The translations under genes and the position numbers were made by a program. From an uncultured Pelagibacteraceae bacterium (GTDB taxonomy: Bacteria; Pseudomonadota; Alphaproteobacteria; Pelagibacterales; Pelagibacteraceae), in the NCBI GenBank assembly GCA_902576375.1, contig CACGUZ010000001.1, positions 124,001 to 188,000 on the forward strand: a DNA stretch of 64,000 nt. The letters are read 5' to 3'. Shown one piece after another: positions 1 to 8,766 of this stretch (positions are counted from its first letter, which is position 1; the number at the start of each line of letters is the position of its first letter). Under the pieces are notes generated by a model. It ran no database searches and was not told the DNA's origin. It saw only the letters and a list, made by a program, of their open reading frames with translations.

Positions 1-283
1 TCCAATGAAGGGTCATAACGTTAGTCATGCTAACAATAAGACAAAAAGAAGATTCTTACCTAATTTGAAAAAAGTAAAATTTACAAGTGAACTTTTAAAA
101 AGAAGCTTAAAATTAACAGTGAGTAATGCAGGGGTTAGATCAGTAGATAAAAAAGGTAGTTTTGATGAATTTCTAAAATCTGTAAAAAATAAAAATTTAT
201 CTCCTAGATTAAAAAAACTAAAAAAAAGTTTATTAATTAAATCTCCATTTCAAAAAAAAACTGCACAATCTAAAACTGCTTAA
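1..283 (+). CDS. rpmB: 50S ribosomal protein L28, 5' end missing
   Basis: This is the large-subunit ribosomal protein L28, truncated by the left edge of the window. The reading frame is open from base 2, and the ATG at 5 is internal: the residues before and after it ([16 protein letters not shown]) match the middle of the conserved L28 N-terminal block, which normally follows a start like MSRRCELTGK. The rest is a very basic RNA-binding protein ending in a Lys-rich tail, as expected. Its stop codon overlaps the ATG of the next gene (TAATG), so the two genes are probably co-transcribed. Confidence 0.95.
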   Translation, partial: PMKGHNVSHANNKTKRRFLPNLKKVKFTSELLKRSLKLTVSNAGVRSVDKKGSFDEFLKSVKNKNLSPRLKKLKKSLLIKSPFQKKTAQSKTA

Positions 284-837
284 TGAGTAAATCATTTTTA
301 CTTCTATCATTTTTGATGGGTGTTGTTGTCCTATCCTCTAATTATCTTGTTCAATTTCCAATTAATTATTATGGTTTAAATGAAATATTAACCTACGGAG
401 CTTTCTCTTATCCGATCGCTTTTTTAATTACAGATTTAGCTAATAGATCTTATGGAAAAAGAGTTGCAAGAAAAATTGTATATTTTGGCTTTGTACTAGG
501 AATTGGTTTTACAGTTTTATTTTCTACTGATTTTGCAGATCTTATATCTATTCGTATAGCTATTGGGTCTGGAATTGCATTTTTAACTGCACAATTATTA
601 GATGTCCAAATATTTGACAGATTAAGAAAGAAAGAATGGTTTGTTGCACCATTAACATCCTCAATGATAGGCTCAACTATTGATACATTTTTATTTTTTT
701 CAATATCATTTTATGGAACTGGTGTGCCATGGGTTACACTTTCAATTGGAGATTTGATTGTAAAAGTAATAGTAGCTTTAATCATGTTGATACCATTTAG
801 ATTGCTTTTAAAAACTTTTAAGCCAATCAAAGCTTAA
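283..837 (+). CDS. VUT-family queuosine precursor transporter (YhhQ-like)
   Basis: A 184-residue membrane protein with about six hydrophobic segments. It contains the family's characteristic stretch around residues 28-60 (YYGLNEILTYGAFSYPIAF followed by ITDLANRSYG). The VUT/YhhQ family imports queuosine precursors such as preQ0/preQ1 across the inner membrane for tRNA wobble modification. The assignment comes from family recognition; the transported precursor cannot be read from the sequence. It is coupled to rpmB by a one-base overlap. Its stop codon is shared head-on with the convergent ureohydrolase gene through the tetranucleotide TTAA at 834-837. Confidence 0.85.
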   Translation: MSKSFLLLSFLMGVVVLSSNYLVQFPINYYGLNEILTYGAFSYPIAFLITDLANRSYGKRVARKIVYFGFVLGIGFTVLFSTDFADLISIRIAIGSGIAFLTAQLLDVQIFDRLRKKEWFVAPLTSSMIGSTIDTFLFFSISFYGTGVPWVTLSIGDLIVKVIVALIMLIPFRLLLKTFKPIKA

Positions 838-1709
838 ATTAAAAATTTATAAGATAATATTTTATAAGCTAGTTTTGCAACAAGAAAGTTGTAAGAATTA
901 AAACCTTTTATAGGTGCTAATTCATTAATGTCAGCACCAACAATGTTTGAATTTTTTGCAGCTATTTTAATTATATTGAGTGTCTCATCCCATAATAATC
1001 CACCTGGTTCAGGAGTTCCGGTGGCCGGCATAATACTTGAGTCAAACCCATCGACATCAAATGTTAAATAAACTGTCTTATTTTTTATAAGTTTTTTAAA
1101 TTTTCTTAAATCCCACTTTGACTTATCTTTTGCCCAAAAAATATTTATTCTTGATTTATTTTTTTTTAAGAATGGAATTTCACTTTCTGATATATTTCTA
1201 ATTCCAAAAGATATTAATGATATATTTTTATGGTCTAAGCACCTTCTTATTGCTGATGCATGAGAGAATTTTTCTCCATTATAACTATTTCTTAAATCAG
1301 CATGCGCATCGAAATGTAAAAGACAAATTTTTTTATGTTTTTTAATAAATGGTTCAATACATCCCGGTGTAATTGAATGTTCTCCTCCAAACGTGAGTGG
1401 AAAAAGCTTTTTTGCTAAAATTTCTTTATTTATTTTTGACATTTTCCCGAGTGCTTTTTTGATGTTTTTGTTAATCTTAAAGGGCTTTAATGTTTTAATC
1501 CCAATTTTTTTATAAGGTTCACAATTTAGCTCTTCATCATATAATTCTACTTGATGAGAGGCTTTTATAATTTCTTTAGGTCCGTTTCTGGTGCCACCAC
1601 CGTAACTAACGGTTTTTTCAAGCCCAAATGGAACTACAACAACTTTTTCTTTAAAATTAAATTTATTGTCGACTCCTAAAAATCCATTTTTATTTGATAA
1701 ATATTTCAA
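834..1709 (-). CDS. speB: Agmatinase / ureohydrolase family enzyme
   Basis: A 291-residue member of the arginase/agmatinase superfamily, which hydrolyses guanidino groups to urea using a binuclear manganese centre. The metal-binding motifs are intact: GGEHS at about 108-112, DAHAD at 134-138 and FDVDGFD at 217-223, followed by the family block ATGTPEPGG. Agmatinase would give putrescine from agmatine. It is the last gene of a three-gene minus-strand operon with a PLP decarboxylase and a deoxyhypusine-synthase-like gene, three bases after the latter, which supports a polyamine role. No arginine decarboxylase is visible in the window, so the true substrate could be another guanidino compound. 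Confidence 0.85.
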   Translation of the reverse strand: MKYLSNKNGFLGVDNKFNFKEKVVVVPFGLEKTVSYGGGTRNGPKEIIKASHQVELYDEELNCEPYKKIGIKTLKPFKINKNIKKALGKMSKINKEILAKKLFPLTFGGEHSITPGCIEPFIKKHKKICLLHFDAHADLRNSYNGEKFSHASAIRRCLDHKNISLISFGIRNISESEIPFLKKNKSRINIFWAKDKSKWDLRKFKKLIKNKTVYLTFDVDGFDSSIMPATGTPEPGGLLWDETLNIIKIAAKNSNIVGADINELAPIKGFNSYNFLVAKLAYKILSYKFLI

Positions 1710-1712
1710 TTT

Positions 1713-2756
1713 TTACTCAAAAATTTTTGTGAATTTTTTCTTATCCCTATTTTTCCATTCACCTCTGTGATAAGCATCGCTAGCTATTAGGGGTAGTACA
1801 CTAGTGGCTTCAGCAAATACCATCTGTTCTTTGGTAACATCAACTTTACCCCACGAACTTGCTTCCTTTAATGTTGAACTACTACATGCACCATCTCGAG
1901 AGTCGGCAACTGTAATTTGCACAGCATATTTATGCATGTCGACTTCTTTGCCCAATAATTCAGCACAAATTACGGTGTCTTGAATAAAATTTTTTGGGAC
2001 ACCACCACCAATCATAAATAAACCAGAACCTTTTGAACGTATTTTAATTTCGGTTAATTCTCTAAATTCTCTTATAGAGTCGATAGTCATATGTTTTTTT
2101 GGATTTTTTTCTTGATGTATAACTAATCCAAATCCTGCACTAGAGTCGGTAAAAGCTGGGCAAAAAATTGGAACATCATTATCGTATGCTGTTTCAATCA
2201 AAGAGTCTTTTTTTATAGAATTTTTTTTTAAATATTTACCCATCTCTTTAATAAATTCTCTTGATGTATAGCTTCTAGGCTCCAAGGTATCTGCGATTTC
2301 ACATATTTTTTTATCACAAATTTGTAACTCATCTTCATCTATATATGTGTCGTAAATTCTATCTATATAATTTTTTCTTAATTCAGTATCATCTTGGAAT
2401 TGAGACCCTTGATAGTGTTTAAAACCAAGAGCTTCGAAAAAATCCATATCAATTATTGAAGCGCCGGTCGCTACTATTGCATCAACCATATTATATTTAA
2501 CTAAATCTTTATAAATATTCATACAACCTGCAGCAGATGTTGAACCTGCTAATGTTAAAAAAATTGTACATTCTTTGTCTTTCAACATTTCATTATAAAT
2601 ATTAGCTGCATTTGCTGTTTCTCTTGAAACAAAAGACATTTTTTCCATAGAAGAAATAATCTTTCTAGAGTCAAAAGATGTAATATCAATATGTTCTACA
2701 GGTTTTTTTAAGAAATCTTTTTTACTATTGTGACCAAGATTTTTATTTTCTGACAT
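1713..2756 (-). CDS. Deoxyhypusine synthase-like protein (probable polyamine aminobutyltransferase)
   Basis: A 347-residue protein of the deoxyhypusine synthase family. True deoxyhypusine synthase uses NAD to move the aminobutyl group of spermidine onto a lysine of eIF5A, a protein bacteria lack. The catalytic lysine is conserved, in the motif SSWGKVD near the C terminus (Lys304), and the Gly/Ser/Ala-rich segments (LTLAGSTSAAG, IVATGASIIDMDF) fit the NAD-binding fold. Bacterial relatives are thought to make homospermidine-type polyamines. It lies between the decarboxylase (one-base overlap) and the ureohydrolase (three-base gap), so its substrate is probably a polyamine. The precise reaction is inference. 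Confidence 0.8.
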   Translation of the reverse strand: MSENKNLGHNSKKDFLKKPVEHIDITSFDSRKIISSMEKMSFVSRETANAANIYNEMLKDKECTIFLTLAGSTSAAGCMNIYKDLVKYNMVDAIVATGASIIDMDFFEALGFKHYQGSQFQDDTELRKNYIDRIYDTYIDEDELQICDKKICEIADTLEPRSYTSREFIKEMGKYLKKNSIKKDSLIETAYDNDVPIFCPAFTDSSAGFGLVIHQEKNPKKHMTIDSIREFRELTEIKIRSKGSGLFMIGGGVPKNFIQDTVICAELLGKEVDMHKYAVQITVADSRDGACSSSTLKEASSWGKVDVTKEQMVFAEATSVLPLIASDAYHRGEWKNRDKKKFTKIFE

Positions 2757-3940
2757 TAAGCAACTAGAGTAGCTTTGTCTGAATTTTTATCATACATAGA
2801 CATTATTGGTGTATCCTCAACCTCATAAATTTCATTAGAGTAATAACCATTAAATTGAGTTCTAAAAGTTAAACCGTATGATCCTAGTTGACCAAGTTCA
2901 ATATAGTCATTTTCTTTAATATTATTTGGAAGTAGGAAAGGACCTTTCATATAATCCATACTATCACATGTTGGTCCATAAAAATCAAATGCAGTCATTT
3001 TTTTTGAAATAATTTTACTTGAAGTTTCTTTAATTAATTTTGATGGAAAAACTATATTAGGTGTTCCAGCATCAAAGAGTGTACCGTAAGTACCATCATT
3101 AATATAAAGTTTTTGTTTCTTCCTTAAATTAACTCTCACAATTGTTGATCCACTTTCTGCAACCAAAGCTCTACCAGGTTCACAAATAATTTGAGGCATA
3201 TTCTTTAAATCTAAATTTTCTAAACTCTTCTTAATTTCCTCCATATAATTATCTAAAGATTGTGGCACAAGATCAGGATAAACTGTCGGAAAGCCACCAC
3301 CGATATTAATGTAATCTGGTATTATTTTAGTTTTTTTAATTATATTTCCAACTTCTTCAATTCCTTTAGAATATGAAATCGGATGCATACATTGGGAACC
3401 AACATGAAAACTTAAACCAATTTTTTTTGAATGAAGTTTTGCAAGCCTTAGCAGTCCTGAAGCTTCAGAATTTAATGCACCAAATTTTTTTGATAAATCT
3501 ATTTCGGCATGTTCATTGGAAACAGCAATTCTAATAAATAATTCTAAATCTTTAGCATTACCTGTCGTTTCAATAATCTTAATTAATTCATCTTTAGTAT
3601 CTAATGCGAAAGATTTAATTCCAAAATTATAATAAGCCTCTTTTATACTTTCTCTACTTTTAACAGTATGCATAAAAGAACATTTTGCAGTATTATCAAA
3701 TTTCCTTACTGCTTTGATTTCTTCGATAGACGCAACATCAAATTGATTAATTCCACTTTTAATCAAAGTTTTTATTACTTCTGGGTGAGGATTAGTTTTA
3801 ACAGCGTATAGTATTTTACCTGGGAACTTATTTTGAAAGAATTTTGAAGCAGAAAGAATTGAATTCTTCCTTATACAATATACAGGTTTTTCCGGTTTCA
3901 GTTGATTAACTAATTCTTCAACTGACTTAAATTTTTGCAT
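2756..3940 (-). CDS. speC: Ornithine/lysine decarboxylase, alanine-racemase fold
   Basis: A 394-residue group III PLP-dependent decarboxylase of the eukaryotic ornithine decarboxylase type. The PLP lysine is in ILYAVKTNPHPEV (Lys48), the PLP phosphate-binding CEPGRALVAESGS block is present, and the active-site cysteine is in YGPTCDSMD (Cys325). It decarboxylates ornithine to putrescine; lysine to cadaverine is possible in this family and cannot be excluded by eye. It is the first gene of a minus-strand operon feeding a deoxyhypusine-synthase-like enzyme and a ureohydrolase. It is divergent from regA across an unusually A/T-tract-rich spacer. Confidence 0.88.
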   Translation of the reverse strand: MQKFKSVEELVNQLKPEKPVYCIRKNSILSASKFFQNKFPGKILYAVKTNPHPEVIKTLIKSGINQFDVASIEEIKAVRKFDNTAKCSFMHTVKSRESIKEAYYNFGIKSFALDTKDELIKIIETTGNAKDLELFIRIAVSNEHAEIDLSKKFGALNSEASGLLRLAKLHSKKIGLSFHVGSQCMHPISYSKGIEEVGNIIKKTKIIPDYINIGGGFPTVYPDLVPQSLDNYMEEIKKSLENLDLKNMPQIICEPGRALVAESGSTIVRVNLRKKQKLYINDGTYGTLFDAGTPNIVFPSKLIKETSSKIISKKMTAFDFYGPTCDSMDYMKGPFLLPNNIKENDYIELGQLGSYGLTFRTQFNGYYSNEIYEVEDTPIMSMYDKNSDKATLVA

Positions 3941-3966
3941 TTAAATGCCCCCAAAAAAAATTTAAC

Positions 3967-3996
3967 AAAAAAAAAGTTTTTTTTTAAAAAAACTTT
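3967..3996. repeat. A-tract/T-tract palindrome between divergent speC and regA
   Basis: The spacer contains a run of nine A, one G, nine T, seven A and then CTTT. AAAGTTTTTTT (3973-3983) is perfectly complementary to AAAAAAACTTT (3986-3996), and the nine A can also pair with the nine T. The genes point away from it on both sides, so it is not a terminator for a neighbour. It could be bent promoter DNA or an RNA leader hairpin of speC. Chance is a real alternative in such A/T-rich DNA. Confidence 0.45.
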
Positions 3997-4011
3997 AATA
4001 ATCGAGCAGTT

Positions 4012-4057
4012 AATTCAATAGTTATTCAATGTAAAGCAAATAATGGCCTATTGAATT
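4012..4057. promoter_or_regulatory. 10-bp perfect inverted repeat upstream of regA
   Basis: AATTCAATAG at 4012-4021 is repeated as its reverse complement CTATTGAATT at 4048-4057, with 26 bases between the arms. The right arm ends 27 bases before the chosen regA start. The arms could be a two-half operator for a dimeric regulator, possibly RegA itself, or the base of an RNA hairpin in the regA leader. Function is inference. Confidence 0.45.
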
Positions 4058-4084
4058 GTGGAAAAAAATATCCATATAGGACTT

Positions 4085-4648
4085 ATGAAAAACGAAGCTC
4101 AATTACAAAATCTCGCTGATTTCGACAATAAATCCTTATTAATTGTGGATGATGACAATCCCTTTAGAGAAAGATTAGCTAGGGCTATGGAAAAGAAGGG
4201 ATTTGAAGTCTTACAAGCTGAGAGTGTGCAAAAAGGAAAAGACATAGTTAAAGTTAAGAAACCAGGTTTTGCAGTAGTTGATCTTAGGTTAAATGATGGA
4301 AATGGATTGGAGGTTGTAAAAGAAATTCAATCATCAAATTCACTAAGCCGAATCATAATGCTAACTGGCTATGGAAATATTCCAACTGCTGTAGCTGCAA
4401 TCAAAGAAGGTGCTATTGACTATTTGGCTAAACCGGCTGATGCTGACGATGTAGAAAAAGCATTATTAGCAGATCCAACAAAAAAAGCTGCACCACCTGA
4501 AAACCCAATGTCTGCAGATCGGGTTAAATGGGAACATATCCATAGAGTATTTGAATTATGTAACAGAAATGTTTCTGAGACTGCAAGAAGGCTTAAAATG
4601 CATAGAAGAACTCTTCAAAGAATATTATCTAAAAGATCGCCTAAATAA
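4085..4648 (+). CDS. regA: Response regulator RegA/PrrA/ActR type
   Basis: A global redox-type response regulator. From the chosen start it has an N-terminal receiver domain with the acidic pocket VDDD and phospho-acceptor Asp66 (VVDLRLNDG), the conserved lysine in YLAKPAD, a proline-containing linker (PPENPMSADRVKWEHI) and a C-terminal Fis-like helix-turn-helix (ARRLKMHRRTLQRIL). This architecture is diagnostic of RegA/ActR. The ORF track starts at GTG 4058, but ATG 4085 is better: it follows an AGGA at good spacing and leaves the inverted repeat outside the gene. No RegB kinase is adjacent, so the partner must be elsewhere. The 3' end overlaps convergent bioY by eight bases. Confidence 0.9.
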   Translation: MKNEAQLQNLADFDNKSLLIVDDDNPFRERLARAMEKKGFEVLQAESVQKGKDIVKVKKPGFAVVDLRLNDGNGLEVVKEIQSSNSLSRIIMLTGYGNIPTAVAAIKEGAIDYLAKPADADDVEKALLADPTKKAAPPENPMSADRVKWEHIHRVFELCNRNVSETARRLKMHRRTLQRILSKRSPK

Positions 4649-5192
4649 ATTTTCTAAATTTTATAATTTTTTTTGTTATCAAAGTAAGTAGACAAATTTT
4701 GAAAATTTCAGCAACTAAAAATGGCATTACACCCAATTTAAAAATAGGTTTATCCCAACCAATTAGAGTACCTAGCCACATAATCCCCAAGATATAAATT
4801 GTTGAAACTGAAAATATTAATTTAAAAAAAATTAAAAAATAGTTATCATTATTTTTAACGAGCGAGGCTAAAAAACATGCTGATAAAAATCCAATTAAAT
4901 AACCCATTGTTGGACCTGTAAAATAAGATAATCCAACTCCTCTCTCAGGTGAATTAGAAAATACTGGTAAACCCAATATACCTTCTAATAAGTATAAACT
5001 CACAGTAGCTAGAGCTATTTTATAACCAAAGCTAATACCTAAAAATAAAACTATGAATGTTTGCATAGTCATTGGAACTGGATAAAAAGGTATCTTAATT
5101 TTAGCAGAAACTGTGAGAATTATTGAACCTATAAAGATAATCAATAATGATTTTACAAGCTGGCTTTGAGTATTTTCCTTTATTAGTTCCAT
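4641..5192 (-). CDS. bioY: Biotin transporter BioY
   Basis: A 183-residue integral membrane S-component of the ECF class, with about six hydrophobic segments. The BioY signature is visible near the N terminus (KIPFYPVPMTMQTFIVLFLG) and in the middle (GPTMGYLIGF). It imports biotin. No bioM or bioN energising subunits are next to it, so it may work alone, as solitary BioY proteins are reported to do, or with ECF subunits elsewhere. Its last bases overlap the convergent regA gene, and its start is 46 bases from divergent polA. Confidence 0.9.
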   Translation of the reverse strand: MELIKENTQSQLVKSLLIIFIGSIILTVSAKIKIPFYPVPMTMQTFIVLFLGISFGYKIALATVSLYLLEGILGLPVFSNSPERGVGLSYFTGPTMGYLIGFLSACFLASLVKNNDNYFLIFFKLIFSVSTIYILGIMWLGTLIGWDKPIFKLGVMPFLVAEIFKICLLTLITKKIIKFRKFI

Positions 5193-5238
5193 AAAAAATA
5201 ATACTCTTATTTCTATCTTTAATCTATATTAAATTTCA

Positions 5239-8013
5239 ATGAATAAGATTCAAAAAACAGATCATTTTTATCTAATTGATGGATCAGGTTATATATTTAG
5301 AGCATATTATGCTTTACCACCATTAACTCGAAAAAGTGATGGATTACCAACTGGAGCAGTAAGTGGTTTTTGCAGTATGTTGTTTAAACTTCTTGAAGAC
5401 TCGAAATCAAATGAAAATCTTCAGAAACCAACTCATTTTGCTGTCATTTTTGACTCGGCGAGAAAGACTTTTAGAAATGAAATTTATAGTGATTACAAAG
5501 CTAATCGATCTGAAGCCCCAGATGACTTGGCGCCACAATTTGAATACATAAGAAAATCAGTTTTGGCTTTCAATTTACCTTCTGTTGAATTGGTTAATTA
5601 TGAAGCAGATGACTTGATCGCAACTTATGTGGATCAGATTTTGAAAAAAGGGGCAAAGGTAACAATAGTTTCATCAGATAAAGATTTGATGCAATTGTAT
5701 AGAAAAGATGTTCGTATTTTTGATCCAATGAAAAATAAGTTCATCTCTAATGAGGATGTAAAAAACAAATTTGGAGTAGATCCAGATAAAGTTATAGATG
5801 TACAGGCTCTAGCTGGTGATAGCAGTGATAATGTTCCTGGTGTTCCTGGAATTGGTGTAAAAACTGCAGCAGAATTAATTAATAAGTATGGTGATTTAGA
5901 GACACTTTTAAAATCAGCAGATGAAATCAAACAAAATAAAAGAAGAGAGACTTTACTAAACAACAAAGATAAAGCTTTAATAAGTAAAAAATTAGTAACA
6001 TTAAAGCACGATGCTCCAATTGAAATGAAACTCAATGATTTTGAATTAAAAAAAGTTGATAAAGATAAACTTTATAAATTTCTTAGAGAAATGGAGTTTA
6101 ATAGGTTACTTAGCTCTGCTATTTCTGCTTATGGGGAGCCAGATTTTAATGGCGAAAAAAAGAATGTTCAGACAAAGGAAAAAAAAGTTGAAATTGATAA
6201 GAAAAATTATTTTTTAATAACAGAGCAAAGTAAAATTGATGAATGGATTAAGGAAGCTGAAGAAATAGGAGAAGTTGCAGTTGATACAGAAACAAATTCT
6301 TTAGATCCTCATCAAGCTGATTTAGTTGGAGTATCTTTGAGCTCTAAGATTGGAAAAGCTTGTTACATACCAATAGGACATAATTCAAACAAATGCATTG
6401 ATAAAGACATAGTGCTTAAAAAATTAAAACCTTTACTTGAAGATCCAAGTATTAAAAAAATAGGTCAGAACATTAAATTTGATTTTATTGTATTTTTTAA
6501 TCATGGGATAACGCTATCAGCGATGGAGGATACCATGCTCATGTCTTATGTTCTTGACGCTGGAAAAAATAGGCACAACATGGATACGTTATCAGAAATT
6601 CACCTAAATCATAAAACAATAAAATTTAAAGAATTAGTTGGTTCTGGAAAGAAACAAATAAATTTTAGTGAAGTTGATTTAGAAAAAGCAAAAGATTATG
6701 CCGCTGAGGACGCTGACATAACTTATAGACTATATAAAAAATTTTATAAAAGTTTGAAAGAAGAAAAAATGATAAATATTTATGAAATTTTTGAAAAGCC
6801 ATTACTTAGAATTTTAGCTGATATGGAAATACAAGGTATTAAAGTTGATAAAAAGTTTCTCAAAACATTATCTTCTAAATTTGAAAAAAAGATCGAAAAA
6901 ATTCAGAAAGAAGTTTTTAAACTCTCCAAGAAAGAGTTTAATATTGCTTCTCCAAAACAACTAGGTGAAATTTTATACAATGATCTTAAGATTGCAGACT
7001 TAAAAAAAACTAAAAAGGGAAGTTTTGCAACAAGTGCCACAGTGCTAGAAGATCTTGCTTTTAAAGGTCATAAATTTCCACAATTAGTCCTGGACTGGCG
7101 GCAAGTTTCAAAACTAAAAAATACCTATTCGGACTCATTACCCGAACATATTAATCCTTATACAAAAAAAGTTCATACTTCTTTTTTATTAGCAGCCACG
7201 ACTACAGGACGATTAGCCTCAAGTGATCCTAACTTGCAAAATATTCCAATTAAATCAGAAGATGGTAGAGATATTCGTAAAGCTTTTGTTGCTGAGAAGG
7301 ATAATATTTTGATTTCTGCAGACTATAATCAAATTGAAATGAGAATTTTAGCTGATTTGGCTGATGTTAAAGAATTAAAAAAAGCTTTTCAAAATAATGA
7401 GGATATACACTCTCTTACTGCTAGCCAAATATTTAATATTGATATTAATAAAGTGAATCAAGATCAAAGAAGAAAGGCTAAAGCCATAAACTTTGGAATA
7501 ATTTACGGAATTTCACAGTATGGATTAGCGAAGCAAATAAATGTCTCTAATTTTGAGGCTGAAGAGTTTTTAAATTCATATTTTTCAAAGTTCCCTGAAA
7601 TAAAAGTTTATATGGATCAAACAATTAAATTTTGTAGAAAAAGTGGTTATGTAAGTAATATTTTTGGTAGAAGATCTCATTTTATAAATATAAATGATAA
7701 AAATTATAATGTGAGAAACTTTCAAGAACGTGCAGCAATTAATGCTCCAATACAAGGGTCGGCTGCTGAAATAATGAGATTAGCAATGATAAGAATTGAT
7801 AAAAAATTAAAGGAGCAAAAACTAAATAAAACAAAGATGTTACTTCAAATCCATGATGAACTAATTTTTGAAAGTCCCAAAAATGAAGTAAAAAAAATAT
7901 CCAAAGTGATAATTGAAGAAATGTCTAGCGTTGCTGAGAGTGATCAACATTCTTTTTCAATACCTCTTACAGTAGATTTAAACACTGGAGAAAATTGGGG
8001 TACATTACATTAA
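5239..8013 (+). CDS. polA: DNA polymerase I
   Basis: Full-length 924-residue DNA polymerase I, used in Okazaki fragment maturation and repair. It has an N-terminal 5'-3' flap nuclease (start YLIDGSGYIFRAYYA, acidic motifs VNYEADD and ALAGDSSDNVPGVPGIG). The central 3'-5' proofreading domain keeps the metal ligands (Asp349 and Glu351 in VDTETNS, later AEDADITYRLY). The C-terminal polymerase domain carries motif A (SADYNQIEMR), the finger helix (RRKAKAINFGIIYG) and motif C (IHDELIFE). All three activities therefore look intact. It precedes chvI by 45 bases on the same strand. Confidence 0.97.
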   Translation: MNKIQKTDHFYLIDGSGYIFRAYYALPPLTRKSDGLPTGAVSGFCSMLFKLLEDSKSNENLQKPTHFAVIFDSARKTFRNEIYSDYKANRSEAPDDLAPQFEYIRKSVLAFNLPSVELVNYEADDLIATYVDQILKKGAKVTIVSSDKDLMQLYRKDVRIFDPMKNKFISNEDVKNKFGVDPDKVIDVQALAGDSSDNVPGVPGIGVKTAAELINKYGDLETLLKSADEIKQNKRRETLLNNKDKALISKKLVTLKHDAPIEMKLNDFELKKVDKDKLYKFLREMEFNRLLSSAISAYGEPDFNGEKKNVQTKEKKVEIDKKNYFLITEQSKIDEWIKEAEEIGEVAVDTETNSLDPHQADLVGVSLSSKIGKACYIPIGHNSNKCIDKDIVLKKLKPLLEDPSIKKIGQNIKFDFIVFFNHGITLSAMEDTMLMSYVLDAGKNRHNMDTLSEIHLNHKTIKFKELVGSGKKQINFSEVDLEKAKDYAAEDADITYRLYKKFYKSLKEEKMINIYEIFEKPLLRILADMEIQGIKVDKKFLKTLSSKFEKKIEKIQKEVFKLSKKEFNIASPKQLGEILYNDLKIADLKKTKKGSFATSATVLEDLAFKGHKFPQLVLDWRQVSKLKNTYSDSLPEHINPYTKKVHTSFLLAATTTGRLASSDPNLQNIPIKSEDGRDIRKAFVAEKDNILISADYNQIEMRILADLADVKELKKAFQNNEDIHSLTASQIFNIDINKVNQDQRRKAKAINFGIIYGISQYGLAKQINVSNFEAEEFLNSYFSKFPEIKVYMDQTIKFCRKSGYVSNIFGRRSHFININDKNYNVRNFQERAAINAPIQGSAAEIMRLAMIRIDKKLKEQKLNKTKMLLQIHDELIFESPKNEVKKISKVIIEEMSSVAESDQHSFSIPLTVDLNTGENWGTLH

Positions 8014-8058
8014 TTTATTTGCCCAAATTAGAACAATTTAGTATTTTTATAATTAAGT

Positions 8059-8766
8059 ATGCAAAAACAAACAATTGCCTTAGTAGATGATGACAGAAAT
8101 ATTCTTACCAGCTTAAGTATTGCTCTTGAAAAAGAAGGGTTTAAAGTTCAGACTTACATTGATGGAGAGAGTGCATTAATTGGATTAACCAGGACACCGC
8201 CAGATCTAGCTGTTGTTGATATAAAAATGCCAAAAATGGACGGTGAGGAATTGCTCAAGAAATTGAGAAAAAAAACCTCATTACCAGTTATTTTTTTGAC
8301 TTCTAAAGATGACGAAATTGACGAATTGCTGGGACTAAAATTAGGTGCTGATGATTTTGTAAAAAAATCAGGTGGTTTTTCAATTAAAGTTTTAATTGAA
8401 AGAATTAGAGTTCAACTTAGAAAAAAAGATTCCAAAGAAACTCTTGAGGAAAATAAAAGTATTATATCGCATGGAAAATTAAAACTTGATCCGTCCCAAT
8501 TAGAGTGCGAATGGAATGGGAAACAATTGCCTGATAAATTGACTACCACAGAATTTTTACTTGTAAAAGAGTTAGCCAAAAGACCAGGAATTATAAAAGA
8601 GAGAGCTCAATTGATGGACATAGCTTATAGAGAAGATACAGATATTGAGGATAGAACAATTGATAGTCACGTTAAAAGAATCAGAAAAAAATTCAAAAAA
8701 GTTGATCCTGAATTTTCAGCTATAGAAACTAGATATGGAAGCGGATATAGATGGAATGTTAGTTAA
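8059..8766 (+). CDS. chvI: Response regulator ChvI
   Basis: An OmpR-family response regulator of 235 residues. The receiver domain starts with ALVDDD and has phospho-acceptor Asp54 (VVDIKMPKMDG), the T/S in LTSKDDE and the conserved lysine in DDFVKK. A winged-helix DNA-binding domain follows (EFLLVKELAKRPG, DRTIDSHVKRIRKK, TRYGSGYRW). It overlaps the next gene by one base (TAATG), a histidine kinase of matching type, so the pair is ChvI/ChvG. In other Alphaproteobacteria this system senses envelope or acid stress. Confidence 0.9.
   Translation: MQKQTIALVDDDRNILTSLSIALEKEGFKVQTYIDGESALIGLTRTPPDLAVVDIKMPKMDGEELLKKLRKKTSLPVIFLTSKDDEIDELLGLKLGADDFVKKSGGFSIKVLIERIRVQLRKKDSKETLEENKSIISHGKLKLDPSQLECEWNGKQLPDKLTTTEFLLVKELAKRPGIIKERAQLMDIAYREDTDIEDRTIDSHVKRIRKKFKKVDPEFSAIETRYGSGYRWNVS

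Noticed and set aside
3941-4057. speF-type RNA leader of ornithine decarboxylase
   Set aside because: I could not recognise the alphaproteobacterial speF motif; only A/T tracts and a short palindrome are visible.
5634-6035. Minus-strand 133-residue ORF inside polA
   Set aside because: It mirrors the polA coding frame, which is intact and fully conserved; a shadow ORF.
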